Made by a program: the position numbers and the translations under genes. 64,000 bases of DNA from Cristatella mucedo (lineage: Eukaryota; Bryozoa; Phylactolaemata; Cristatellidae): assembly GCA_009760855.2 (NCBI GenBank), contig WPIO01000096.1, forward strand, positions 696,001 to 760,000. The letters run 5' to 3'. Of this stretch, positions 25,541-36,672 are shown piece by piece. Every line of letters begins with the position of its first letter. The stretch's first letter is position 1. The notes beneath the pieces were generated by a model, which had not been told where the DNA came from, searched no databases, and worked only from the letters and a program-made list of their open reading frames with translations.

Positions 25541-26070
25541 ACTTACTAGAAGCGTTCTTTTCGCTGCTCTAGGAAATGCGATTAAAATTGCATTACTTTG
25601 CATTGCATTATGAAATGCGCTCGCTTGTTGCAGACTGGCGCGTCCGATTCTGACACGCGTCCGCGCAGAGAGCTCGCGAGCCGTTGCAATGGATTGTCCC
25701 ATGAACGCGGTCTCAGCCGCCATGACTGCCGGAGCGAATCGTAGAGCTCCCGTCTCAGTCCGAGCACCGAGCGTGCGCACGCAACTCTTCGCCCTCTTCC
25801 TTCCTTGCTCGCCGGTCCTACTCAAACATAGTGCAGCTGCCAGTCCAGCGAAGCGAGTAGTAGCCATTAATATCATTTTTGTTTAGGTACAACCAGAAGC
25901 CGGTGCGACGTCGGCGTTCTCAGCTAATAAAAGGGAACAACTGCGACTAACTGAGCAGTTTCCGTAAGTAGACCAATGCAAGTACTTTCCGAGTCAAGTT
26001 GAATAGAAAGGTTCGCCAGTCTGTTACTAAAAAAAAAAGGTAAAAATCAACGCGGCCAATTGGAATCACC

Positions 26071-26111
<41 letters not shown>

Positions 26112-27239
26112 ATGAATATATATATATATATGCCATGAATATATATATATATATGCCACGGAAAGCAGCCTTATTCCTCTCCTAAAACACTAGGATTGCT
26201 ACAATAGTAATATAATAGTAATGGTGCATTCGTATAGGGCACTCAGAGAGCCGAATCTTTTTCTAGACACTTTACAGATGCTATAAAGAAAGCATGGCCA
26301 AATGATTATTGGTGCACAGTGTTAATATACATTCTAAAGACGCAGTGCGATGGGACTCGTCATTTCCCATTAATGCTAGCACCTGTTTGTCAAGAGTTGA
26401 GCCGGTTTTAAGACATACTACATTTTATTAAAGACATAATAAATGTTAAGACATAATAAATAAATTTAAGACATAATAAATTTTATTTTAAGGCATAATG
26501 CAGGTTATGTAGCACGTCGTCCTGTGATCCTTTGATCTCGCATGCTCCTCCAAGGTCCTACTCAAGTATTGCCGACTACTGAAGCCTTTAGATGAACCAC
26601 GTAACACGGCTTGCACCTTGTACGAGCAGCGACGATGCACCCAGGTATGCCGACAGCAGCGTAACACGGGCGCCCCATATCTTAACGCAGCAATGCCGTA
26701 TCCATCACGTAGACAAGTCTAGTTGACAGTAGTGGAGGGTTACAGGAGCTTAACAGAGTTCGCGAAGCACACCGCCGGCTCCGTAACGTAGAGCTCAAAT
26801 ATGCTTAAATGTCAGTCTCGAGTCTGCAATCACAACTGACTGCTTATCTCACAGCTTTTATGCAGCGTCGGTCATCGATTATTGCATAATCAGTTCCTAA
26901 CAATTACAATCCAGGAACCGCAATAATGATCATCAGTCGTAATCTGGCTGATCCAGCACGCCGAGGGATAAAGGCGGGGCCGCCTTCACTGTAGCACGGC
27001 TTGGGTCCCCTGGGCATACTGTCAGAAGCAGGCAAGAGCTGGCTGACAGCAATAGCCATATCAGGCCTTGCACGTTCCCTTTCATTGTGGAAAACGTAGT
27101 GACGTAGTTGCGGACTTGTTGTCCTCGCATCCACTTCCGCTTCTCGTTTCGTGCTGCTTTCACCGTGGTCACGTGCTCCTTCAGTCTTTTCTGTGGCTTG
27201 TAGCACACTGTGATCGGAATGCGATGTAAGTGATGCGGA
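25541..27239. other. Intergenic, mostly unrecognised
   Basis: It contains AT tracts separated by GCCATGA (26075-26160), a LINE-A type tail (about 26220-26290, minus strand) and a TAAGACATAATAAA tandem (26410-26500). A minus-strand frame at 25283-25876 starts with a hydrophobic segment but shows no domain. Confidence 0.35.
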
Positions 27240-27645
27240 CAAATCGATAAATAAAACTTAAATGAATTAAAGTAAATCAAAGCATAAAACGATCCATCGC
27301 TCCTAAAGGCTGCGATAAACAGATGCGTTTTAAATTTTTTTAAATGTTGAAAAGTCAGGGGATGTGACGCAAGTTGGGGAGTCAGTTCCAGGCTTTGGGA
27401 GCATACCAACTAAAGGCAGGGTCTCCAAAGAATTTATTTGAGGTTTCCACGACGTATAGGTAAACAGTTAGACTCCGAAAAGCGGTTGGTACGATGCTTG
27501 GCCTGGTGGGGGAGTAGATCTGATAGGTAGGCGGGAGCAGAAGAATGGAGGGACCTAAAAGTGAGTGACAAAACCTTGAAGTCGATGCATTGCTTGACTA
27601 GTGACCAGTGCAGGTCGGTGAGAAGTGGTGTGATGTAGCCACTGC
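27240..27645 (-). mobile_element. LINE family A 3' fragment
   Basis: A minus-strand copy matching the C-terminal coding and 3' region of family A. Shared blocks are GGAGTCAGTTCCAGGCTTTGG, AAAAGCGGTTGGTACGATGC and CAAAACCTTGAAGTCGATGC. Confidence 0.8.
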
Positions 27646-27720
27646 GAATTCAAGCCCGCTACCTCGGGATCGAGGTCGTGAAAAGCGACCGCCTTACCTA
27701 GTGAGCCATCGCGACCCCGA
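27646..27720 (-). mobile_element. SINE-2 head fragment
   Basis: GAATTCAAGCCCGCTACCTC and GACCGCCTTACCTAGTGAGCC correspond to the B and A box ends of SINE-2 on the minus strand. Body and tail are missing. Confidence 0.55.
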
Positions 27721-27950
27721 ACCGGTACTTGCAGGAATCAGTTGAGCGAGTATTTTTCGAGCCTCTCGCCTCAAAGAAGCCAGTAGACTCGTAGGGCAAC
27801 GCTCGAGGCTCTTGTGGTGACGCGAAGATTCAATGGCGGGGGTATTTTAAGAATCGCCGAAGAGGCAATTCGCTTTAGCCAAGCGTGCCGAAAGAAGCTT
27901 ATGGACTGCGTGCCTCTGAGCTTCCGTTTTTCACGTCTCTGACGACGCAG

Positions 27951-28161
27951 AGTGTAGGGTCATCCCAAAACGTCTACATTGTCAAACCAACCAAGGTTAA
28001 GGCGGACAGTTAAACTAGCAATAGGAGTTAAAATCAAGTTTTCGGAGTCGGTAAAGAGTCCATTATCCCAGCGAATTCTAAAAAGAAGACTTTCTATGAA
28101 ACTCTCGCAAAGCCCAACAAGACCGAGTTGTCTATGTTTATGGCGAGGCTGACCAATGCAG
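27951..28161 (+). pseudogene. Decayed Ig-like domain exon 1
   Basis: After an acceptor-like GACGACGCAG, one frame reads QNVYIVKPTKVKADS, then a TAA, a short stretch and a second TAA, then VFGVGKESII and ELSMFMARLTNA, ending at donor GTATGT in phase 1. Spacing and words fit the strands of an Ig domain up to the last strand before the second cysteine. Two in-frame stops, and no cysteine where the first is expected, argue for decay. A short intron removing the stops is the alternative. Confidence 0.4.
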
Positions 28162-28281
28162 GTATGTCAGCTCATTCGTAGTCGTCGCACATGTAATCTT
28201 GTGTGCAACCGTATTTCGGTCAGCAGGCTAACCGCTGCTAGCACAGGTGGCTGTAGCGTGTGATCGTGTTTGTTTTTCTAG

Positions 28282-28412
28282 AGGATAATGGCTATTCTTG
28301 CGTGATATCAATTTTGAAGCCAACCCAATTCGAAGCATTGTACACAGCTTCGGTAGAGGCTTCGTCTACCGACGACGAAATTATTTCTCAGCAGTTCGTC
28401 ACGTCTGAATGA
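28282..28412 (+). pseudogene. Decayed Ig-like domain exon 2
   Basis: The acceptor is TTTGTTTTTCTAG. It enters in phase 1, exactly matching the exon ending at 28161. It encodes EDNGYSCVISILKPTQFEAL (the D-x-G-x-Y-x-C-like end of an Ig domain) and a 25-residue acidic tail, ending at TGA. The exon is open, but its partner carries stops. A duplicated block that recurs at 61.28 and 62.03 kb begins right at this stop. Confidence 0.45.
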
Positions 28413-28764
28413 TGTGAGTGCGCCGGTTATTTGCACCTCGGCGAAGCACTATGCAAATGCTCTTCCAGGGCACTCTCACCGCCAGCTAGAGCAAGCAAAA
28501 CGTCGACTTATATGTGCGCATGCGTCGCGTGCACAAACGTCATGCGCGAAGCTCGCGAATGCGAGCACTCCGCGACCTAGCAGGAACGAGATGTCGGTGA
28601 CCCCTACCGGAACCACCGACCGCCGGATACGGTCAGGTGGAGTCGCCTTTGCACCGTGGTCGCCGCGAGCTCAGGAGCAACATACAGAACAAATCGCACA
28701 GGCGAGTGCGTAGAGATGGTGACGTGTGCCCGGATGCGCGAGTGACGACGCCGCAGCGAAAGCC
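28413..28764. repeat. Duplicated block, copy at 28.4 kb
   Basis: GATGTGAGTG, GCAAATGCTCTTCCAGG, CGCGACCTAGCAGGAACG and CTACCGGAACCACCGACCGCC recur in order at 61279-61640 and, in part, at 62033-62290. It always precedes a PAN-like exon or its remnant. Confidence 0.8.
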
Positions 28765-28935
28765 CGGGCTTTGCTTCGCTGGTGGGGGCAGCCTGGACTT
28801 GCTTCAAAGCGACTGCGTCGGCTTCTACTTCGCCTCGACGCGGGCGCGTGCCGCCTGAACGGTGGCTCGCCTTGTGTCGTCGCCGACTGGGAACGACACG
28901 TTCTGCATGAAGCGAGCAGGAACGTCATCGTCGTC
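28765..28935 (+). pseudogene. PAN/apple exon remnant (28.8 kb)
   Basis: This aligns with the PAN exons at 37.6 and 51.5 kb across QSDCVGFYF and the ACRL cysteine, but a missing G after the FYF codons shifts the frame and gives a stop shortly afterwards. An earlier 2-nt loss removes a conserved cysteine. The tail TTCTGCATGAAGCGAGCAGG still matches. Confidence 0.7.
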
Positions 28936-30120
28936 GGCGGCCGCCTTGGCCGCTGCTCGCGCCGCCGGTGCTCGTCCAGCTCGCCGGGCCCTGAGCTGCC
29001 GAGCTCCTCACGCATGAGACTTCTACCGCGTTTCGAACGCTCAGCTATTTCAGCGTCCGCGTCGCTCTCCTGTTCTCGCTATAGCGCTTGTGAACTGGGA
29101 ACGGATTCTCCGGGTTGACCGCTCAGGGTCCGGTCTCTCGATCGTCACGTGACGTTGCAAATCTCGTGCCGAGAAATGTCGGGGAGGCGTGATCGCTCGT
29201 GTCGTCTGCTCTGCGGTGTAAGCGGAGCAGAACAGACTGTAGATGGCCAGTAGATGGCTCTACTAATTAAAGTGAGCAAGTCAGCCACACCGAAAAATGG
29301 CACACTTGCGTCGAGTGGTAAGATGGCACACTTCGAGTCAAGCGGCAAGATGGCGCAGCGTTGTATTCCACGACGGAACTGCTATGACTCAACGAAGCGA
29401 GTCCACAGGCAGTGAGCTGCTCGTAGCTACATAAACATAAAGTGTGCTCGCTGTTCACGATGCCGGCTCGTCAGTGGCTCGTCAGCAGGATGACTCTGGC
29501 ACCCCCAGGGACTGTATTTTCGCCTCAATGAGCCTACGTCCAAAAGGTAATTTTGTGATTGCGTTCAAGGACCACCTCGGGCAGAATTTGGTCACCTGTC
29601 GGCCCCCTGTGGTTGGCCTAGCGAAATCTGAACCTCGGGGTCACGGACTCTAATTCGGCTGTCGTTCGCATTTTAAGATCGCGCGATGTCTCGACCCATC
29701 TTGACCGGTGACGGGCCGCAGCGTCGACTTTTTTGCCGCTTGGGAAGACGCTCCAGAAAAAACGCCGTCCGTCGGCTGCAGGGTCGTATTGGGCCTGTCA
29801 CCCTGTCACCATGTGTTCTGCTCATGTCCTTGACCGCCGCCGCTCCGTCGCTCTTTCCTCCTCCAAAGTTGCGCTCCACCAAACGTAGCTCACTTCCTGT
29901 CACTCACGTTTCACTTCACCTTCACCTTCACGTCACTCACCGCTCTCCTCGCTCACTCTTCACATCCTCTTCTCGTCACTTCCTCGTCGCTCCCCTTTCT
30001 CATCTTTTCTCGTCGTGTCCACTTTTTGAGTAACTGTCTACGCTGTTGGCTGAAGAGTACTTATGGAAAGCCGCTGAAGGCGATAGCATTACTACTAAGA
30101 ATTACGATAGAGTAAATAAG
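28936..30120. other. Between PAN remnant and unit 1; no gene recognised
   Basis: Several short open frames (about 29444-29653 and 29686-30033) lack domains. A CAC/TTCACC-rich tract lies near 29890-29960. A solo LTR near 29220-29470 (with ACATAAACATAAAGTGTG) is conceivable but unproven. Confidence 0.3.
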
Positions 30121-30124
30121 GTAG

Positions 30125-30500
30125 CTGATTTAACAGCCTAGGTAGAAGAGCCTTAACAGCTGTCTTCACCGCTTGCAATTGGCAATAAAGGATCGCACGT
30201 TGCAGGATTCAGACTCACGACCTCGGTCGTAAAGAGCTGGCACCCTACCTCCTAGGCTATCAAGGCCGAGTAGCGATAGTAATAGGTTCTCCGAACAGTG
30301 CCCTTAGATTAGTTAGTCTCCTTAAAGGCTTGCAATTGGCAATGAAGGATCGCACGATGCAGGATTCGGACTCACGACCTCGGTCGTGAAGAGCTAGCAC
30401 TATACCTCCTAGGCTATCAAGGCCGAGTAGCGATAGTAATAGGTTCTCCACAAAGCGCCCTAAGATTAGTTAGTCTCCTTAAAGGCTTTTCGGCTAACTG
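30125..30500 (-). mobile_element. SINE-2 copy with tandem partial duplication
   Basis: A SINE-2 copy on the minus strand (30125-30275) is followed by a second partial copy (30328-30430). Flanking AGTAGCGATAGTAATAGGTTC and TTAGTCTCCTTAAAGGC are repeated too, so a unit of about 157 bp was duplicated in tandem. Confidence 0.7.
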
Positions 30501-30559
30501 CGAGGGAATCAACCGACAGTGCTTAGTGAAATGCTCGGTATCAAGCAATCGAAAGCAAA

Positions 30560-30830
30560 AGAGTCTAGTGCTTAAATTGCATCTATTTATCACAGTATTT
30601 AGTGGATCCATGTAGTTCGAGCTCTGTGTGCTTGTGCGTACAGGCACCCTGCATGCTGCCACTAACGATATTTACTTGCTGACCCTGTGCATATCACATC
30701 TAACCACGTTCTGCTTGTCTTTTAGCATGCTAACACTAGCCATTCGAGCATGCTTCCCTTGCAGCAAATGTAAAGTGCCTAGATAAAGATTGAGTTCTCT
30801 GAGAGCGATATACAAATATGTTATCATCAT
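30560..30830 (+). mobile_element. LINE family A 3' UTR fragment
   Basis: AGTGGATCCATGTAG, GCTGACCCTGTGCATATCAC and the terminal GTGCCTAGATAAAGATTGAG with TTCTCTGAGAGCG identify the family-A 3' end on the plus strand. Confidence 0.75.
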
Positions 30831-31114
30831 TATTTTTACTGTTGCTATTATTACTTTACTTAGGCTTGCACGATAAAGTGGTAATGAAGACATTCGTCGC
30901 CACCGGTTAGATTGACATCCATGCAGCTTGCACAAAATGGTGCGCAGGTTCGCACGTGAAGCTTCGCACACGGGACAAAAAAAAGACACAAAGCTCACTG
31001 GGGCGCAGGGAAGAAGCTGACCGGAAGTGATGCGTCATTAGCTGCGACCTAAGCGATGCAAGGTCATTGCAGGACGCTCACGTTTGCAGCGAGGGGCTTT
31101 GAGGAGCTATTCGA

Positions 31115-31165
31115 GACGCGGAGGCCCGCCGCTGCAGCTCATTGACGGCGGCGGGCCTCCGTCGT
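31115..31165. repeat. GC-rich inverted repeat
   Basis: CGGAGGCCCGCCG and its exact complement CGGCGGGCCTCCG lie about 17 bp apart, giving a 13-bp perfect stem. Confidence 0.8.
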
Positions 31166-31972
31166 CCACAGGACGTCCCGTCTCGCGAGAGACTCCGAAA
31201 TCCCTTTGGGGTAGCTGGCATTGGCTGCTGCAGCAGTTTCCCGGTCCTATCAGCGCTCCGAGCCCTGCTTTGCCGATCGCTCTCTCGTGGTAGCTGAGAA
31301 GCTTTTGCTGACCTCGGCTGGAGCGCCCCCGAGCGAGCTTCTACGCCTCGCTACCCTCGGAGCGAACGCGTCCGGAGCGCACGCTCCCGGAGCGATCGTA
31401 GGCGCCCGATCGCGCCCCTACGATCGTATTTTCGAGCGAGCCTGGAATCGAGCCACGCTCCTCTGCGTATTTGCAAGCGCTTAGAGCGCGAGAAGCATTA
31501 ACGCTCATTGCATCGACCGAGCGTGCGAGCGAGCGAGCGAGCTGAAGCACTTTAAGTGCAGCCGCTTCCGCTCGCTCAGCCATCCGAGCCTCGTGAGCAG
31601 CGGAAGGAAAGGCGTTGAAGCTTGCGCCGAGGCGTCGAGGCGGGGAGCGTCTGGCGAGCACCTGGATAACCGATGGGCTGGCGCTCTGAGGGAGACCACG
31701 TGGTACTTGTCCGGCTAGGCCGCTTCTACCGCCAGAGCCGCCTGCCGCTTTGCGCCAAGTTCACCACGGTCGACATGAGCGTCGAACTTTGCTATGCCGC
31801 CGCACTTCGTTCGCGCGGCCTGTCGGTGGATGTCGCGTGGATGTCGCATCGACGCTTCGACTCGCGTTCGCGCATTGGGCTGCAACACTCGGCAAAGAGC
31901 TACCAAATTGCAATAATGCGAAGGGACCTTTGTGGAATCGGTAAAGCTAATCCATTCCATTACTACCCCTGC

Positions 31973-32290
31973 ACATATATCTATGTACACGCTTCTTTTG
32001 TGCGTCGAATGAAAGTTCTTACAGGTTCACTGTTGAAGTGTTTTAACGTTCTTTTTTGAGACAACGTTATTCTTGGTAAAATGTTCTGATGTATGGATCC
32101 GCATAAAAATTGATAATCAAAATTGGCTATGGTTCTCTAAGAGAAATGAATCTCTTTCTAGCCGTTTCAAATATGCTGTGATGGAAGGTTGCAGGCTACA
32201 TGAAGACTGCCAATTCGATCCTCTTATCGGTCTTATTCAAGTGACCTTGTCGAGAGTCAGATAACAACTTGGCGGGAACCCAAAATGACA
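31973..32290. repeat. Duplicated block also present twice in unit 2
   Basis: TGCGTCGAATGA, GAAGTGTTTTAACG, TGGTAAAATGTTCTGATGTA and GAGAAATGAATCTCTTTC recur at 45617-46000 and 46503-46890. The two unit-2 copies lie in tandem, about 886 bp apart. Confidence 0.85.
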
Positions 32291-33119
32291 GTCCCACGCG
32301 TGCCTCCTCCTCCTTTCAAGCGGAAGTCGTCGGATATCGCTTGTCGCATTCACACGCATTCAGCCTTTGTTCGCTCGCGTTAAGTCAGCCACTCGCGAGG
32401 TCTCAAAACCGGCGACGCTCATTTAGCGAGCCGCTGGGGGTCGCCACTTCAGCGTCCGAAGCGAGCGTCTCGCGGCAATGACCACTTTTGCAATGCGTAC
32501 GTTCATGCGCCCCGCGCAAACTCAGGACCGATCGAGATCGAGACGCGTTTTTGTGAAAGTCCCCCCACCCCGAAGCAATGGCCACCTGACGGCCGAGGCG
32601 AGTGGCTGCAGCACTGGGGCGCTCACGAGTGGAGGAGCCCGCTGCCCTCGAGCGCCAGACTGTATCGCTGTGTCGTGTCGCCGTGTTGCATCGCCGTGTT
32701 TTCTCGCTATATTGAAGCATTAGAGCCACCGCTGGGATTGATTAGTGCTTTGAGATAGTGAGCCAGTGAGCACGGGCGTATCGAGGGACGCCAGGAGCGC
32801 CACTCGACGCGTTTGTCGCAGCACTTTCATTCGAGCGCTTGGTGGATAGTCGGCTCAATTTACGATGCAAAACCTTGTCATTAATTTTCTCTCTAACCCA
32901 GAGAGGGAACGCTGCGCAAATTATCGCCTAACATCGAAGCACCCAATTTCATCTCTACTGAGGCTGCAGCCGACTGACGTAACATTCAATGCGCCAGAAG
33001 CAGAAGGAGGGAGGAGCTGACCTGTGACCTGCAGCCGGCAGCAGGCTGTTCGCTCCTCCGTCCCTACTGCATGCCGTCGGCATTCCTTTACTTTGGCATG
33101 CTTTGTTTAGCTTTGCTAA

Positions 33120-33244
33120 ATTTTGGTTTTTCAGTTGGGTGGTTCATTGCGGGCCGGCATCATTGGCGGCCATTACTGTCGATTTTGGTTTTTCAGTTGG
33201 GTAGTTCATTGCGGGCCGGCATCGTTGGCGGCCATTACTGTCGA
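33120..33244 (+). repeat. 62-bp tandem duplication in unit 1
   Basis: Two adjacent copies of TTTTGGTTTTTCAGTTGGG through CATTACTGTCGA. Unit 2 has a single copy (47189-47249). Each copy carries an acceptor-like TTTTTCAG. Confidence 0.9.
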
Positions 33245-33832
33245 GTGAGCCTCCCTGCGCTCGCTGAATTGCCTTTCGAGTTGAGCACCGTCAGGCAGCG
33301 CGACGCGACGCTGGAATCAGCGAGCGTCTCGCGGGAGCTCGCGGGAGCTCGCCGCTCGACGAGCCGACGTAGCTGCGCCGCGAGCATCGCGCTCGCCGGA
33401 ACCACTAATGTCGGCCTATCCGCTAGGGGACGCGTACGTGCATTAGCGAGGCAATGGTGGTGCGAATTTCCGCAATCGGTTGCTGCGAATTTATCGGTCC
33501 TATCCATTAGTGGTCAATTATCCCGATCGATGACGATGGACCGCTCGTCGAGCGACGTAGAAGCCGGGAAAAGTTGGCCACCGCGACGTGAGTCGCCAAC
33601 AGCCGTCGCCCCGGAGTAGCACCGAAGCGGAGAGTCACACGTGAGACGGTAACGCGCTTCGGCTCGCCAGAGCTTGCCCTGCGACGGCGCACGAGACGGT
33701 CGAGGCGCGGTGCAGCGAGGCGTCGCTTTGTTCGCGCTGTGGACGGGCCTGCGCCGGCGTCCGCAATGACGGCGGCAGCGATCAAACTGTCCGATGCAGA
33801 GTCGACGCTCGAAATTTGCGGTCGCACCGAGG

Positions 33833-33899
33833 ATGACGTCCGTTGCTATGGCGATTTGTTTCTACTTCATCCTCTTGTACCATTCACCAGGAGCGACGG
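33833..33899 (+). CDS. Unit 1 signal-peptide exon
   Basis: ATG at 33833 opens a 22-codon hydrophobic leader (MTSVAMAICFYFILLYHS, then PGAT), typical of a secretory signal peptide. It ends at a strong GGTGAGTC donor in phase 1. The same exon in unit 2 differs by a residue or so. The downstream PAN exon and the lectin mini-exon both accept phase 1, so the leader fits either. An overlapping frame also stays open here but ends in phase 2 and has no partner. Confidence 0.65.
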
Positions 33900-34071
33900 G
33901 TGAGTCGTCGGGGTCAATGGCTGCCTGCCTGCTGCGGCTGTGACTCCGTCCGACGGAGCGAAGTGGAGGCTCTCTGTCACGTGCCGGCCGCTCGTTGTTG
34001 CCTCGAGTCGCAGGAAAGCGCGACTGCTGTGCTGCCCAAGTACCCATGTTGCAAGAAAGACTCCGGCAATT

Positions 34072-34997
34072 ATGTGCCCACTAAACAGTATATACTTTCA
34101 ATGTATAGTTATTATTATATTGTTATTGTAATAATAATGTAAATTTATATAATAATAATAACGCACTTGATAAAGCGCCCTCAAAGAACTTAATCTCTTT
34201 CTAGGCGCTTTACATTTGCTGCAAAGTGAAATGCAATTGAATGGTAAGTAAAATCATGCTTGAAAAACAAACAAAATGAATAATATGGTTAGGGGTGACA
34301 TGCACAGGGTCAGCATGCAAATGTGGTTAGTGGCAGCATGCACAGTGTCAGCACGCATAAGCACATCAAGGACGAATCACAGGGAACCACTAAATGCTGT
34401 CCTAAATAGGTGTGTTTTTAAGTTCCTTTTAAATGTGGTCAGGTCGGGTGATGTTCTGACGCAGGTCGGGAGGGAGTTCCAGGCTGTGGGAGCATACGAA
34501 CTAAATGCACGGTCTCCGAAGGACTTAAGGTTTGTACGAGGTATTTGTAGACTGCTGGATTCCGAAAAGCGGGTGGTACGATGCTTGGCCTGATGGGGTA
34601 GTATATCTGAAAGATAGGCTGGAGCCATAGAATGAAGGGACCTAAAAGTGAGCGACAAAACCTTGAAGTCAATCCGTTGCTTGACTGGTAGCCAGTGCAG
34701 GTTGGCGAGAAGTGGAGTACTGTGGCAACTTCGACGCTCACGACAGACAAGCCTAGCTGCAGAGTTTTGCACCAGCTGCAATCACCTGATCGCACATGCT
34801 GGTAGGCCAGTAAGAAGTGAGTTGCAGAAGTCGAGACGGGATGTCACCAATGCATGGGCCAACTTGGACGTGGTATCCTTATCTAAACAAGCCCGAATTT
34901 TAGCAATGTTATGAAGCTCAAAATAGGCGGACTTGACTGTGGAGCTGATATCGTCGTCTAACGAGAGAGATATATTGATAATCATGTGCCCACTAAA
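34072..34997 (-). mobile_element. LINE family A, 5'-truncated copy with 14-bp target-site duplication (unit 1)
   Basis: The element occupies 34086-34983 between identical ATGTGCCCACTAAA (34072-34085 and 34984-34997). It carries the 3' UTR and the C-terminal coding region (minus-strand frames at 34377-34781 and 34439-34795) and is almost identical to the 3' part of the copy at 48.0-50.5 kb. It sits in the intron after the signal-peptide exon. Confidence 0.85.
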
Positions 34998-35347
34998 GAA
35001 GTCTCTCTTTCACACAAACTCTCCGTCCTAATTTCTCATTCTATCTTTCTCTACTTCTATATCCATCTTAATTTCTCTTTATAACTGTCTATTTGTATCA
35101 CTCTCTCTCCTCTCTCTCCTCTCTCTCTCTCTCGCTCTCTCTCGCTCTCTCCACCCCTCCAGAAAAGCCATCCGACGGCATGAGTCCAGCTTCGCAGACA
35201 TATCCTCGCATGGCATTTCCTCCACGACCCTGAAAGGCTGAATGCAGACTTCATCTTGGCTTCTACAGTCCTAATCAATCCGCAATTAGTTAAAATTAAC
35301 TAAAATGTAATTTTTGATCAAGAACGAGAACGTTCTTATAATAGCGG

Positions 35348-35402
35348 ATAATTATGGTACATTCGCATAGAGCCCTCAGAGAACTGAATCTCTTCCTTAG
35401 CG
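35348..35402 (-). mobile_element. LINE-A/SINE tail fragment
   Basis: GGTACATTCGCATAGAGCCC then AGAGAACTGAATCTCTTCCT. A matching fragment lies at the same place in unit 2 (51003-51055), so it predates the duplication. Confidence 0.5.
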
Positions 35403-35845
35403 GAGGGCCGGGGCGCATGCGATGACGCGGCCGGCCACTCCTTCGCCCTCGGCGGAACCGGAAAGCGAACGCTGGCGTTTCTCCCCGCTGTTTGTTCGCT
35501 TTAGGGGGCGGCGCCGGGTGGTATTTAGCTTGGTCGAACGCTTTCCGCTGCCCGCATTTCCTTTCTGTCTTCTATCCGCTCCGCAACATGATCTGGAGCT
35601 CGAGACGCTGCGAGCAGGAACGCCGTGGTTCAAGGTCATCGTCTGGCCGGGTCAGCGTCTGGCCGGGTCAGTTAGTCGTACGCGGCGCAGCGATGCGTAC
35701 GGCAGACGCTGCCCATAAAGCTGATTATATCCGGGCCGGGCCGATTATGAAGGGACCTACAAGTCTAACTAGGATTTTTTGTAGGGAGAGAGTAGAGATG
35801 AGGGGAGGGACCGAGAGAACGCAAGCGAAGAGAAGGGAAAAGAGA

Positions 35846-35847
<2 letters not shown>

Positions 35848-35932
<85 letters not shown>
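35848..35932. repeat. (GA)n microsatellite
   Basis: About 85 bp of GA repeat. The Glu-Arg open frame across it is an artefact. Confidence 0.97.
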
Positions 35933-35935
<3 letters not shown>

Positions 35936-36415
35936 CACTATGCAAAGAGTCATAATATTCTTTTGGTTATTATTCTACCGGGTAGGTGCATCGAATTAAG
36001 GGAAAATAAAAATTACAGCCACGCCCGAGGTTTGGGAGTTGAGCGTGCAGTCTTGGATGTGGGCCTGTCTAAACAGCGACAGCCACTGGAGGCGGTCTCT
36101 GCTGTGGATCTGCGTGCACAGCGACATAACTTCACCTTGGGAGTACCGGAATGCGAAGAATCTGTAGAGGTAATTTTTTGGAGGCAGGTTAGAGTGATCA
36201 AGCGGCTGCAGAAAAGAGCGAGAACGACGAATTGGGCGACAGATCGACAAAGATGGGAGATCAGGGAGATCAGCTCGTGCGAACTTAGCGTCAAGTATAT
36301 AGCGTCAAGTATATATCGGCATAGCCGAGGCGTCACCTAGTGCGGGTACCCTCTCGGTGAGGTTTGCCTGCTCTCTCCATCCTATCGACTCCATCGATCT
36401 CTCTCTCCGCCAGCT

Positions 36416-36440
36416 CTCTCTCTCTCTCTCTCTCTCTCTC
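36416..36440. repeat. (CT)n microsatellite, short
   Basis: About 24 bp of CT. Confidence 0.9.
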
Positions 36441-36489
36441 CCCTATCGACGTTACTTCGCGTCAAGTGCCGAAGCTGCTCGGCGTCATC

Positions 36490-36672
36490 TGCAAATGGGT
36501 GAGCCCTAATGGCACACTAGGTAAGGCGGTTGCTTTCACGACCTCGGCCCCGAGGTCGTGAATTCGATTCCTGCAGTGGGCGATTCTTTATCGCCACAGC
36601 AAGCGGTGGTGATAGCCGTAAAGGCTCTTCTGTCGCTATACAAAAAGAAGCTGTTTAATCAGCTTGTAGTTA
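36490..36672 (+). mobile_element. SINE-2 copy
   Basis: The best plus-strand copy: ACACTAGGTAAGGCGGTTGC, CGAGGTCGTGAATTCGATTCC, GCAAGCGGTGGTGATAGCC, and a tail with GGCTCTTCTGTCGCTATA and CTGTTTAATCAGC. It is present in unit 1 only. Confidence 0.85.

Noticed and set aside
25283-25876. Minus-strand 197-residue ORF with hydrophobic N-terminus
   Set aside because: It overlaps the inverted-repeat arm and the 27-bp minisatellite, has no recognisable domain, and its C-terminal half is a translation of the repeat arm.
33766-33899. Alternative frame over the leader exon (KLSDAESTLEI...GDLFLLHPLVPF)
   Set aside because: Conserved in both units but ends in phase 2, with no phase-2 acceptor exon; the overlapping signal-peptide frame ends in phase 1 and fits the downstream exons.
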